From CAILUF01 sp964505265 (GTDB taxonomy: Bacteria > Pseudomonadota > Alphaproteobacteria > Rickettsiales > UBA1997), in the NCBI GenBank assembly GCA_964505265.1, contig CAZDGN010000019.1:1-31265 (forward strand): a DNA stretch of 31,265 nucleotides. Reading direction: 5' to 3'. Within the stretch, counting starts at the first letter, position 1; each line of letters opens with the position of its first letter. This document shows positions 1-8,074 of the stretch, in pieces. A program made the translations under genes and the position numbers. The notes under the pieces were generated by a model. The model was not told where the DNA came from. It was given only the letters and a program-made list of their open reading frames with translations, and did not search any database.

Positions 1-56
1 ATGTGTTAAGCATACCGCCAGCGTTCGTTCTGAGCCAGGATCAAACTCTCAAGTTG
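1..56 (-). rRNA. rrs: 16S ribosomal RNA, 5' end (partial)
   Basis: Read on the minus strand, positions 56 to 1 give the universal start of bacterial 16S rRNA, including the 27F primer site (GAGTTTGATCCTGGCTCAG) and then GAACGAACGCTGGCGG. The next stretch, GGTATGCTTAACACAT, resembles Rickettsiales more than the GGCAGGC form common in other Alphaproteobacteria. The mature 5' end near 55-56 is placed by analogy with E. coli. The gene runs off the window edge, so nothing can be said about linkage to 23S and 5S. Confidence 0.96.
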
Positions 57-190
57 AGAATTTGTCTGGACTTTATTTCTCTTTAGAATCTGACATTAAA
101 GACCTAAAATAAAGAGAGTTAGTCTATAAACACTAACTACCGCCTTTATTTTTTCTTAAAATAAATTACAGGATTTTAAAAATCCTATAA
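57..190 (-). other. 16S rRNA leader with hairpins and a boxA-like site
   Basis: This is the transcribed leader between the promoter-proximal start and mature 16S. On the minus strand it contains a perfect 6-bp hairpin (118-123 with 132-137) and a near-perfect palindrome at 170-186. At 104-94 it reads GGTCTTTAATG, which shares TCTTTAA with boxA antitermination sites. The boxA assignment is weak because the region is AT-rich. No coding sequence is visible. Confidence 0.35.
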
Positions 191-197
191 CTGCATA

Positions 198-226
198 ATT
201 ATACAACTAAATATTCACGATGTAGA
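198..226 (-). promoter_or_regulatory. 16S rRNA promoter P2
   Basis: On the minus strand a perfect -10 (TATAAT, 203-198) lies 17 bp from a 4/6 match to the -35 (TCTACA, 226-221). It would start transcription near 190, about 135 nt before mature 16S. Spacing and position suit an rRNA promoter. Confidence 0.5.
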
Positions 227-332
227 TTTTGTTTTAAATATATTTTAAAACAAAACTCCTAACTTTTTATTTAATTTATTTTAAAGTTTTTATATTTAAA
301 ACATTTAATTAAACCAAAATTAAGGAGCAAAA

Positions 333-361
333 ATTTTAGTTTTATTTTTTCAAAGTGTCAA
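333..361 (-). promoter_or_regulatory. 16S rRNA promoter P1
   Basis: On the minus strand a perfect consensus -35 (TTGACA, 361-356) is followed after exactly 17 bp by TAAAAT (338-333). It begins only about 20 bp beyond the holA stop codon and points at 16S. With the second promoter at 226-198 it makes the tandem arrangement usual for rRNA operons. Confidence 0.6.
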
Positions 362-381
362 GCATTTATTTTAAAATATTT

Positions 382-1428
382 TCAGACACCTCTTTTTTTA
401 ACAATAAAGCCCCTGATATATGCAAGAAACACAAGCCTCGACGGCATATCACCTTTTTTTAAATTTATCTCTAAATTTTCAAAACTTTGCAAAATTTTAC
501 AAATAAATTTTGTTGATAAATTTTGTAAATGTCGTCGAAAATCATTTTCCACTTTAAAAAATATTTGTCCTGCCTTAATTAAATCTTCGATTGAGCTTTT
601 ATTATGCTCTAAAGCGATTTTTGCATTATATAATTTTTGAAAATAAATAATTAAATAACGAACTAGCATTACCGATTCATCCTTGTGTTCAAAGGCTTTA
701 CTCGCTAGCTCATAACATAATTCATAATTTTTATTGGCAAATTCAATTGCAAAATTTTGCAAATCATCTTCATTTGATATTGAGGATAATTTCTGATAAA
801 TTTCTAGAGTAAGATTTTTTTCTTCACCCAAAAAACACTCGATTCTATTGATTTCATTGATAATATATTGCCGGTCCTTGCCGAAGTTTTTGTATAATTC
901 ATCAATTATTTTTTTATCTGCTTGAATCTTTTTTTCATTAAAAATATCGCTAATATAATTTTTAATTGTGATTTGATTTTCTTCATATGACGCAATTGCC
1001 ATCATGAATTGAGCATCTTCGACTAGCTTGCGTAATGATGAAGTTTTTTCTAAATCTCCAGCTAAAATTAAAATAAAGTTATCGCTTTTGCGTCCATATT
1101 TTGGGTCTAAAAATAAAATCTTTAACCCTTCCACAACCCCTGAAATTGTTGAACGGTCGCCATCTCGAATCATAATTAATTTTCTACCACCAAACATCGG
1201 AATTGAATAAAATTCATCCGCAATAATTCCGCTATTTTCTTTTAATTTATCACCGGTAATTTCGGTTACTAAAAATGGATCGGAAAGATCGCCAACTATT
1301 TTTTTGGCAATTAACTCGAAGCGATATCTAGAAATTGTTGCTTCTGCACCATATAACAAACAACCAGCAATTTTTTCATTAGATATATTATTTAAATAAT
1401 GTTCAATTTTATTGTTAGCAAGTTTCAT
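382..1428 (-). CDS. holA: DNA polymerase III subunit delta
   Basis: The delta subunit of the clamp loader opens the beta sliding clamp during loading at replication forks. The 348-aa length fits the family (about 330-350 aa). Seen in the sequence: an N-terminal stretch with LLYGAE, then the clamp-binding region with IPMFGGRKLIMIRD (about residues 76-89), a typical holA signature, followed by the helical C-terminal collar. No Walker A motif is present, as expected because delta has a degenerate AAA+ fold. The gene lies directly upstream of the 16S promoters on the same strand and is divergent from the response regulator with a 66-bp gap. The ATG at 1428 is the natural start. Confidence 0.9.
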   Translation of the reverse strand: MKLANNKIEHYLNNISNEKIAGCLLYGAEATISRYRFELIAKKIVGDLSDPFLVTEITGDKLKENSGIIADEFYSIPMFGGRKLIMIRDGDRSTISGVVEGLKILFLDPKYGRKSDNFILILAGDLEKTSSLRKLVEDAQFMMAIASYEENQITIKNYISDIFNEKKIQADKKIIDELYKNFGKDRQYIINEINRIECFLGEEKNLTLEIYQKLSSISNEDDLQNFAIEFANKNYELCYELASKAFEHKDESVMLVRYLIIYFQKLYNAKIALEHNKSSIEDLIKAGQIFFKVENDFRRHLQNLSTKFICKILQSFENLEINLKKGDMPSRLVFLAYIRGFIVKKRGV

Positions 1429-1494
1429 TTTAATTTTTTTTAACTTATGATTTATTTAATTTTAATAATTATTTGAATTTTTAACAACAATTTT

Positions 1495-2145
1495 ATGAGA
1501 ATTTTATTAATTGAAGACGATAAGATTATAGGAGAATCTCTAAAACAAATACTTGAATTCAATAATTTTGTAGTCGACTGGTTTGAAGATGGTGAATCTT
1601 GTTTACTAGCTCTTTGCAACCATCTTTTTAATATTATAATCCTAGATTTAAACCTTCCAGATATCAATGCTAAACACATTATCCAAGACATTCGCCATAA
1701 AAGAAGCACTATTCCAATCATCGTAATTTCCGCTAATAACTCGGTTGAAAACAAAGTATCGAGTTTAGATCTTGGTGCTGATGATTTTCTCTCAAAACCC
1801 TTTGATTCCAAAGAGTTAATTGCCAGAATCAAATCTCTTCACCGAAGAAATCTTGGATTGGTAGATAATATTATTTTTGCAAACGATATTTTAATCAATA
1901 CAGACAAAAAACAGGTATTTTTTGGTGAAAAATTAATTGAATTAACCCCTAAGGAATATATGATTTTAAAGAATTTGGTTGAAAATAACAACAAACCCAT
2001 TTCCAAAAATAATTTAGAAAATTTACTCTATAACTTTGACAATGAAATCGAAAGTAATGCTCTCGAAGTTCATATTCACAATATTCGAAAAAAAACTAAT
2101 AATTCCACCATCAAAACCATTCGAGGCTTTGGCTACAAACTATGA
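1495..2145 (+). CDS. OmpR-family response regulator (PmrA/QseB-like)
   Basis: A two-component response regulator of 216 aa. The receiver domain (about 1-115) has the acidic pocket E7/D8/D9, phospho-acceptor D51 in ILDLNLPD, S79 and K101 in SKPF. The C-terminal winged-helix domain (about 120-216) has LTPKEYMILKNL and ends with the recognition-helix and wing pattern NALEVHIHNIRKK...TIRGFGYKL typical of OmpR/PhoB. Compact size and sequence place it with the QseB/PmrA group. Its stop codon overlaps the kinase start (ATGA), so the two are translationally coupled. A direct repeat matching the PmrA-box pattern lies just after the kinase gene, a likely target. The precise stimulus is unknown. Confidence 0.92.
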   Translation: MRILLIEDDKIIGESLKQILEFNNFVVDWFEDGESCLLALCNHLFNIIILDLNLPDINAKHIIQDIRHKRSTIPIIVISANNSVENKVSSLDLGADDFLSKPFDSKELIARIKSLHRRNLGLVDNIIFANDILINTDKKQVFFGEKLIELTPKEYMILKNLVENNNKPISKNNLENLLYNFDNEIESNALEVHIHNIRKKTNNSTIKTIRGFGYKL

Positions 2146-3500
2146 AAAACCAAAACTCGATTGCTAACAAATTAATTTTAAAGCTCAATATATTTTTATC
2201 TCTGATTTTTGTCATAATTGTTTTAGTAACTTATTTTATTGCAAAAAATGAAATCAACAAAGTATTTGATGCCGAGCTAAAAAAATCTAGTATCATTCTT
2301 TTTGAATTGTCAAAAAATTTTAATCACAATAATCAAACTGAAAATTTAGAAAAAATCCTTCATCAAAAATTTTATAATCGCTATGATTACGAAATTATTG
2401 TTCAAATCTGGCACAATAAAAATTTACTTTATAATTCGGACAGTAATTTTGTGTTTCCATACCCAAATAAGGACGGATTTTCTAATGTTAATTTTTTTGA
2501 TAAATATTGGCGAGAATTTGCATTTTCCAATGACTCAAACCAATTCAAAATCGTTATTTACGAAAATTATGAAATTAGAAGAAATCTAATTTTAGAAATC
2601 ACTACAACGGTATTTTTTGTAATATTTTTATCTTCTTTTTTAATTATTGGCTCAATCATAAAAATTGTTAAGAACGAACTTCAACCAATTCATAATTTTA
2701 GTCAAAAACTAAAAAGTTTTTCATTAATCGAATTTCAGGAACTATCTACAAAATCATATCCGAGTGAGGTACGGCCTTTAATTTTATCTTTTAATGAATT
2801 AATGCTAAAACTCCAAAAAACTTTACAAAATGAAAAAAATTTTACAAACTATGCAGCTCACGAGCTTAAAACCCCATTAACCGCAATTCGATTGCAAGCC
2901 GAGATTTTGCAAAATAATTTTTTAAATAACAAACCACTTAATTTTAACCAATTAATATCTGGAGTTGACAGAGCCAACCACTTAATAAATCAAATTTTAA
3001 TATTATCAAGGATTGAGGGTGAAATTGATAAAAATAATTTTAAAAATTATGATTTAAAACCAATTGTTGAGGAAATAATTTTGGAACTTGAGAAAACTAT
3101 AAAGAATAAAATTGCTATTGAAATGAATTTTTTTCCAAAAAATTCACCAATTATTTTAAAAATTCATAAAGTCTTTTTCAAAATCTTATTAAAAAATTTA
3201 ATTGATAATGCCTTAAAATACTCAATCGAAAACCATATAATTGAGCTAAATTTTTACTCTCTAAAAAATAATTTAAGAATTGAAATAATTAATTCCAGCG
3301 AAGATATAAGCAACGAAGATCAAAATAAAATATTTAATAAATTTTATCGAGCAAATCGTTCACCAAAAACCAAAAATATCGAAGGTTGCGGTCTTGGATT
3401 AAATATTATCAAGAACATCACCGAAATTCATAAGGGTAAAATATGTTTCCTAAATAAATCTGGTAAAACCAAAGTTATTATTGATTTTTTTAAAAATTAA
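2142..3500 (+). CDS. Sensor histidine kinase (QseC/PmrB-like)
   Basis: The membrane sensor kinase partner of the preceding regulator, 452 aa. It has an N-terminal transmembrane helix (about 12-32), a periplasmic sensor region of about 115 residues, a second helix (about 150-172), then a HAMP-like linker. The H-box AAHELKTPLTAIR carries the phospho-accepting H240. The C-terminal ATPase domain shows the N-box LLKNLIDNALKYS and the G-box GCGLGLNIIKNI. The order matches the QseC/PmrB class. The start overlaps the regulator stop by 4 nt. The sensed signal cannot be told; the short periplasmic domain has no motif I recognise. Confidence 0.92.
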   Translation: MKNQNSIANKLILKLNIFLSLIFVIIVLVTYFIAKNEINKVFDAELKKSSIILFELSKNFNHNNQTENLEKILHQKFYNRYDYEIIVQIWHNKNLLYNSDSNFVFPYPNKDGFSNVNFFDKYWREFAFSNDSNQFKIVIYENYEIRRNLILEITTTVFFVIFLSSFLIIGSIIKIVKNELQPIHNFSQKLKSFSLIEFQELSTKSYPSEVRPLILSFNELMLKLQKTLQNEKNFTNYAAHELKTPLTAIRLQAEILQNNFLNNKPLNFNQLISGVDRANHLINQILILSRIEGEIDKNNFKNYDLKPIVEEIILELEKTIKNKIAIEMNFFPKNSPIILKIHKVFFKILLKNLIDNALKYSIENHIIELNFYSLKNNLRIEIINSSEDISNEDQNKIFNKFYRANRSPKTKNIEGCGLGLNIIKNITEIHKGKICFLNKSGKTKVIIDFFKN

Positions 3501-3504
3501 TTTT

Positions 3505-3521
3505 CTTAAGGCTTTCTTAAG
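3505..3521 (+). promoter_or_regulatory. PmrA-box-like operator (CTTAAG-N5-CTTAAG)
   Basis: Two perfect CTTAAG hexamers are separated by 5 bp, an 11-bp period. This matches the YTTAAK-N5-YTTAAK pattern described for PmrA boxes. The repeat begins 4 nt after the kinase stop codon and ends 24 bp before a -10-like TAAAAT (3546-3551), so it sits over the -35 region, as in activated PmrA promoters. The next gene starts at 3570. Binding by the adjacent regulator is inference. Confidence 0.6.
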
Positions 3522-3545
3522 CATTAGTATTTTATTTTGATTGCA

Positions 3546-3551
3546 TAAAAT
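3546..3551 (+). promoter_or_regulatory. Putative -10 element of the antiporter/SulP operon
   Basis: TAAAAT lies 18 bp upstream of the start codon at 3570. The corresponding -35 hexamer (ATTAGT at 3523-3528) is poor, as expected of an activator-dependent promoter whose operator covers that position. Confidence 0.35.
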
Positions 3552-3569
3552 TTTTAATACCAAAAACTT

Positions 3570-5009
3570 ATGGAAAAAAATATCGCAATTTTATTAATTT
3601 TACCACTAATTCTATCGCAGCTATGTTTTTTAAATAAAAAGCATTATAATTTCTTTTTTTGGATACAAATTTTAATTAGCATTTTATGCATCGAAAGTGC
3701 AATAAATATCGGAATTTCTGACAAGATTTTTAGTATTGATTTAGGCTTTATTTTTCTAAAATTTAGTTGCGATATTTATTCATATTTTTTTGGTATTCTA
3801 ATTAGCACAGTTTTATTGTTGACCATACTTTATTCACACTCATATTTTAAGCATCCACAATATTTTGAAAATAAAAATAAATTCTTTTTTAACATTTTCA
3901 TAGCCATAATGTTTGCATATGCCAACTGCTATTCGGCAAATCTTGAAACATTATTTTTGTTTTATTTTTTAATGATAATTTACACTGCCCCATTGCTTTT
4001 AATTAAAATTAACAAATCTACTCAAAAAGCACACAAACTATATCTTTTCACCCACATAAGCACTTCTTTAATATTATTTTTACCAATAATTTTTATTTTT
4101 AAATATTATGACTATTCTACTGAATTATCTTCACAAAATCATAATGATTGGAATAATCACAAAAATTTGGCTAGTTTTTTATTTCTGTTAATAATTTTTG
4201 GCATCAGCAAAAACTGCGTTTTACCATTTCATAATTGGATTACAAGATCAACCACAGCACCAACTCCAGTAAGTGCACTCTTGCATTCGGTTGCAGCAGT
4301 TAAGTCGGGTTCGCTTGCGGTAATTAAAATCGTAGTTTATATTTTTTCTTTAAACTTTACCAAAAGCCTAACTGATAATTTTTCAACTGGAGGCTGGATA
4401 TTCTATTTATGTGGCTTTACCGCCGTGTATTCTGCATATCGAGCCTACAAAACCACCAAAATAAAATACCGCTTTGCTTACTCAACAATAAGTCAACTTT
4501 CTTATATTTTATCCTCAACATTTATAGCCACCAAAATATCGGTTATGGGTGCCGTCCTTCACATAATATCTCATTCATTATGTAAAATTACTTTGTTTTT
4601 TTTGGCTGGAATTTTTAGCAACATTTACGATATTCATAGCACTAAAGAGGCTGGAAAAATGGCTCCTCATATGAAATTTTGGATTATATGTTTAACTTTT
4701 TGCGGAGCTTCAATAATTGGCGTCCCTTATCTTCCCGGCTCTTTTGGAAAAGAATTAATGATTGATTCAGAATTAAAAACTCATCATTATTCGGCATTAA
4801 TTTTTTTAATTTGTGGAAGCATTATCAATATTTTCTACATTTTTCCAATTTTTAAATCAGCATTCTTTGGGAAAAAAGAAAATATTTCCTTAAAAATCCA
4901 CACTCCTTTTACTATGAAACTTACCATAATTATTGCAATGTTTTTAAATATTCTTTTTAGTTTTTATATCAATAATTTAATTATATTTTTTAAGGCTTAT
5001 GACATTTAA
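3570..5009 (+). CDS. Proton-conducting antiporter-like membrane protein (NuoL/NuoM/MrpA-D family)
   Basis: A polytopic membrane protein of 479 aa from the family of complex I antiporter-like subunits and Mrp Na+/H+ antiporter subunits. The family signature is clear: PFHNWI...TAPTPVSALLHSVAAVKSG, nearest to the NuoL/MrpA form. The TM7 and TM8 lysines are present (K214 in GISKNC, K245 in AVKSG). The TM5 glutamate, which would align near residue 133 in LFLFYFLMIIY, appears replaced by a hydrophobic residue; the nearest glutamate is E126. No other Mrp or Nuo gene lies nearby, so this is an orphan subunit. It overlaps the SulP gene by 11 bp and follows a PmrA-box-like site. It probably moves protons or cations coupled to the neighbouring transporter, but substrate and direction are unknown. 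Confidence 0.8.
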   Translation: MEKNIAILLILPLILSQLCFLNKKHYNFFFWIQILISILCIESAINIGISDKIFSIDLGFIFLKFSCDIYSYFFGILISTVLLLTILYSHSYFKHPQYFENKNKFFFNIFIAIMFAYANCYSANLETLFLFYFLMIIYTAPLLLIKINKSTQKAHKLYLFTHISTSLILFLPIIFIFKYYDYSTELSSQNHNDWNNHKNLASFLFLLIIFGISKNCVLPFHNWITRSTTAPTPVSALLHSVAAVKSGSLAVIKIVVYIFSLNFTKSLTDNFSTGGWIFYLCGFTAVYSAYRAYKTTKIKYRFAYSTISQLSYILSSTFIATKISVMGAVLHIISHSLCKITLFFLAGIFSNIYDIHSTKEAGKMAPHMKFWIICLTFCGASIIGVPYLPGSFGKELMIDSELKTHHYSALIFLICGSIINIFYIFPIFKSAFFGKKENISLKIHTPFTMKLTIIIAMFLNILFSFYINNLIIFFKAYDI

Positions 5010-6267
5010 TTTAAAGGTTAATTTTTTATCAGGAATCCTAGTTTCCTTCATTGCCCTACCCTTATGTATAGCAATTGCCAGTGCCTCATCTTTTCCGATT
5101 ATGTCAGGCATTATTACTGCAATAATCGGTGGTGTTTTAGTTTCACAAATAAGCGGAAATAAATTAGCAATCAATGGTCCCGCAGCTGGCTTAATAGTTA
5201 TAATTCTTGATTCAGTTGAAAGACTTGGTAATGGCGATAATTTTCAGGGATATCTATATACTCTGGGTGCTGTTGCTATTGCCTCATCTTTACAATTCAT
5301 TACTAGCTTCACTAAATTGTGTAATTTGATGCGAAAATTTCCAGAATATATTATTCGTGGTATGATGATGTCTATTGGCTTGATTGTTCTATTAAAGCAA
5401 TTTTTTATTTTAACCAATTATCAACCGCAAAAGGTTTCAATTTTAGAGCTTTTTAAATTTGTTCCATCGGCAATTTTAGGGATGCAAATTGAAAATTTTA
5501 TGATTGGCATAATGGTAATTTTTTTAATATTATTTTGGAAAAATTTTTTAGAAAAAAAACATAAAATATTTAAGCTAATACCGATTTACTTGCTGGTAAT
5601 ATTCATTGGAATTGCTCTTGCGCAATTTATAGATTTAAAAAATAATCAGCATTTTTTATTTGCACAATTTTCTCATCCAAACGCCAATAATTTTATAAAT
5701 ATTTCGCCAAATCTAAAGGAAGCCTTTAACTTTCCTAATTTTGATTTAATTTTAACATTTAAATTTTGGATTTCAGTTTTTACCATATATGCAGTTGCTA
5801 GCATTGAAACTATTTTATCGTCAATTGCTTTGGATAAAATTGGTAAGACCCATACCAACTTAAATCAAGATCTAAGAGGTGTTGCCACTGGTAATTTTCT
5901 TTGTGCTTTATGTGGTGGCTTGCCGATGATTACCGAAATTGTTCGCAGTTCGGCAAATGTTAGCTATGGTGCCACTTCAAAACTTTCCAATTTTTTTCAT
6001 GGAATTGCCCTGTTAATTATGGTCATATTTTTAGGAAGTTATTTGAATTTAATACCGCTTTGTGTCTTAGCTGGTATGTTGATTTTAGTAGCTCTAAACA
6101 TGATTAATTTAAAACTTTTTTATAATATTTTTCAAGAAAATAAAGGGCATTTTTTCGTAATTTTATCAATAATTTTCGGCACTCTTTATACTGATTTGTT
6201 GATTGGAATTTCCATTGGCTTGATTTTACACTTAATTGCAAATTATGTTTTTAAAAAAAATTTCTAA
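4999..6267 (+). CDS. SulP-family inorganic anion transporter lacking a STAS domain
   Basis: A 422-aa polytopic membrane protein. The N-terminus (SGILVSFIALPLCIAIASAS), then the INGPAAGLIVIILD segment and the central SIETILSSIALDKIGKTHTNLNQDLRGVATGN region are characteristic of SulP transporters (sulfate, bicarbonate and other anions). The protein ends straight after the last membrane helix with NYVFKKNF, so the cytoplasmic STAS domain that usually brings SulP proteins to about 550 aa is missing. It overlaps the upstream antiporter-like gene by 11 bp and the downstream barrel gene by about 23 bp, indicating one transcription unit. The substrate cannot be told from sequence. Confidence 0.88.
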   Translation: MTFNLKVNFLSGILVSFIALPLCIAIASASSFPIMSGIITAIIGGVLVSQISGNKLAINGPAAGLIVIILDSVERLGNGDNFQGYLYTLGAVAIASSLQFITSFTKLCNLMRKFPEYIIRGMMMSIGLIVLLKQFFILTNYQPQKVSILELFKFVPSAILGMQIENFMIGIMVIFLILFWKNFLEKKHKIFKLIPIYLLVIFIGIALAQFIDLKNNQHFLFAQFSHPNANNFINISPNLKEAFNFPNFDLILTFKFWISVFTIYAVASIETILSSIALDKIGKTHTNLNQDLRGVATGNFLCALCGGLPMITEIVRSSANVSYGATSKLSNFFHGIALLIMVIFLGSYLNLIPLCVLAGMLILVALNMINLKLFYNIFQENKGHFFVILSIIFGTLYTDLLIGISIGLILHLIANYVFKKNF

Positions 6268-7072
6268 TAAATTTAAATTAATAACAATATGTTTTTTATT
6301 TTTTTGTCAAAATTCATTTGCTAAAAAATTTAATATACAGTCTCAAACTACAGCCACATTCACTTCTGGTCATGCTTTTGGAAGCAAAACGAAAAGACAA
6401 ATTCTAAATAATTTTTCCGAAATTCCACTTAACGATACCACTTCGATTGGCGAAATTATTCAATTTACCAGAGTTCAGTCCAGCTATCAGCATCATAGTG
6501 AAGCCTATAGTTTTAATGGAGCAGAATTTTTTCATCGCTACCGCTTTTTAAAAAGCCAATATGCCAATTTTACCATTCATAATTCTTTTAAATTTCATGG
6601 TATTTATAATGAAAACAAAAACTTATCCTTAATGCCAAAACAAAATGATTACGAGCTTAGATTATTGATAGCCCACAACATGACGGAACGATTAATTAAC
6701 AACATCATCAAAAGTCCAAAACCATATTTTATGAGGCTCGAATTGGCTTATCGCAAAAAATTTAATAATCCTTTTGATGAATTGCGAGAAAAATTTATCG
6801 CTGGTATAAATTTATCACCAAAATATTCTTTTCTGATTTCGCACGAATTAATTTATGCCCTTACTCGCAATACTTCACCAACTCGAAACAGCCTTCGACA
6901 ATTACAAAATTTTGATTTTTCCAAAAATTTTCATCACCTAATTTCACCAAGCCTAATATACAAATATAACAATAATTTAGCTTTTCAATTTGGCTATCTT
7001 CATCGCTTCGGTGGCAATGATAAGCAATATGATTCTCGCGGAGTTAATCTTGGAATTCTTAACAGTTTTTAA
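6245..7072 (+). CDS. Probable outer-membrane beta-barrel protein of unknown function
   Basis: An exported protein with an N-terminal signal peptide (MFLKKISNKFK, a hydrophobic core, cleavage near NSFA-KK). I prefer the ATG at 6245, which opens the signal peptide directly; an ATG at 6236 adds three residues. Neither has a clear ribosome binding site, as the gene is nested in the end of the SulP gene. The rest alternates aromatic and polar residues (for example RYRFLKSQYANFTIHNSFKF and LAFQFGYLHRFGG), a pattern of amphipathic beta strands, and ends in an aromatic residue (NSF), typical of outer-membrane barrels. It loosely resembles DUF2490-type proteins. As the third member of the transporter operon it might be an outer-membrane channel for the same solute; that is inference. 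Confidence 0.55.
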   Translation: MFLKKISNKFKLITICFLFFCQNSFAKKFNIQSQTTATFTSGHAFGSKTKRQILNNFSEIPLNDTTSIGEIIQFTRVQSSYQHHSEAYSFNGAEFFHRYRFLKSQYANFTIHNSFKFHGIYNENKNLSLMPKQNDYELRLLIAHNMTERLINNIIKSPKPYFMRLELAYRKKFNNPFDELREKFIAGINLSPKYSFLISHELIYALTRNTSPTRNSLRQLQNFDFSKNFHHLISPSLIYKYNNNLAFQFGYLHRFGGNDKQYDSRGVNLGILNSF

Positions 7073-8060
7073 AATAAATTTTAACATTATTTTCATCAAA
7101 TTTTTCACAAACACATTGATAAAATTCTCGTTTTTTTATTTTGCCATCAGCACATAAATATTCATAAAATCTCAACAGCTTTTCTTTTCTAGGCTTATAA
7201 TTCTTACCAGAAAGCTCCATCAAAACTCCACTTAAAATTTTTAAGGCCATTGATTGATTTAAATTTTTTAATAAATTTTTATTTAACAAAATATAATTAT
7301 TATGTTTTTGAAGAATTTGTTGTTTAGAATTTTTTATCAAATCATCAATAATATTGCGGGCATTTTCGATTTCGCTTGACGCCATTAATATTCTTTTGGC
7401 GATAATATTTTTATCAAAATCATCATTTTCTAAATTATCTAAAAATTTTCGAATTTTATTGCGCAAGAATTTTTCATCTTCATTGGTTTCGTCTTCAAAC
7501 CACTCAATATTTTTATCAATTAAATATTGTTTTAAATCATCTTTTGGGATTTCTAAAAAAGGTCTAATTAAAAAAATATCATTAATTTTAGAAATTTTAT
7601 TTACGACCGAAAGCCCGTCTAATCCGCTTCCGCGAAACAATCTAATTAAGAAATTTTCAGCAATATCATTAAGATGATGTCCTAAAAATAATAATTCAAT
7701 TTGGTTTTTTTTGCAAAAATCAAACAAAATTTCATAGCGCATTTGACGAAGATTGGCTTCAATATTTTTTGTTGGTAAATTATTTTTATTTAAAACAAAA
7801 ATTTTATGTGATATATTTAGTTTTTTTAAAATTTGATTTAATTTTTTTGCTTCTGTTGAAGAATTTTCTCTCATCAAATGATCAATAGTAACCGCAAAAA
7901 GCTTGATATTATTCTCTAAACAATATTCATTTAGGGCTATGGTTAATGCTAACGAATCACAACCACCAGAAACAGCAACGGCAATTTGCATCTTATTAGA
8001 AAAATTTTTAAATACTTCTTCTAATTTATGAATTATGTTTTTATTATAAATATTATTCAT
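7059..8060 (-). CDS. tilS: tRNA(Ile)-lysidine synthase
   Basis: TilS attaches lysine to C34 of the CAU-anticodon tRNA-Ile, switching it from Met to Ile decoding; it is essential in most bacteria. The PP-loop ATP-binding motif AVAVSGGCDSLAL (about residues 28-40) is seen, followed by the family hallmarks LFLGHHLNDIAENFLIRLFRGSGLDGL (substrate and ATP pocket) and IRPFLEIPKDDL. The 333-aa length suits the short alphaproteobacterial form. It converges with and overlaps the barrel gene by 14 bp, and is divergent from tolC with a 14-bp gap, so each promoter must overlap the other gene. Confidence 0.93.
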   Translation of the reverse strand: MNNIYNKNIIHKLEEVFKNFSNKMQIAVAVSGGCDSLALTIALNEYCLENNIKLFAVTIDHLMRENSSTEAKKLNQILKKLNISHKIFVLNKNNLPTKNIEANLRQMRYEILFDFCKKNQIELLFLGHHLNDIAENFLIRLFRGSGLDGLSVVNKISKINDIFLIRPFLEIPKDDLKQYLIDKNIEWFEDETNEDEKFLRNKIRKFLDNLENDDFDKNIIAKRILMASSEIENARNIIDDLIKNSKQQILQKHNNYILLNKNLLKNLNQSMALKILSGVLMELSGKNYKPRKEKLLRFYEYLCADGKIKKREFYQCVCEKFDENNVKIYFKNC

Positions 8061-8074
8061 TTCATTTTTTAATC

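Noticed and set aside
1429..1494. A second PmrA-type box upstream of the response regulator
   Set aside because: TTTAAT and TTTAAC occur but with a 4-bp spacer inside a T-run; not distinguishable from AT-rich background.
1452..1832. 126-aa minus-strand open frame across the response regulator start
   Set aside because: Shadow of the clearly conserved receiver domain; no domain features of its own.
3570..6267. A DabAB bicarbonate-accumulation system
   Set aside because: The NuoL-like protein could resemble DabB, but the large soluble DabA (DUF2309) is absent and the neighbour is a SulP carrier.
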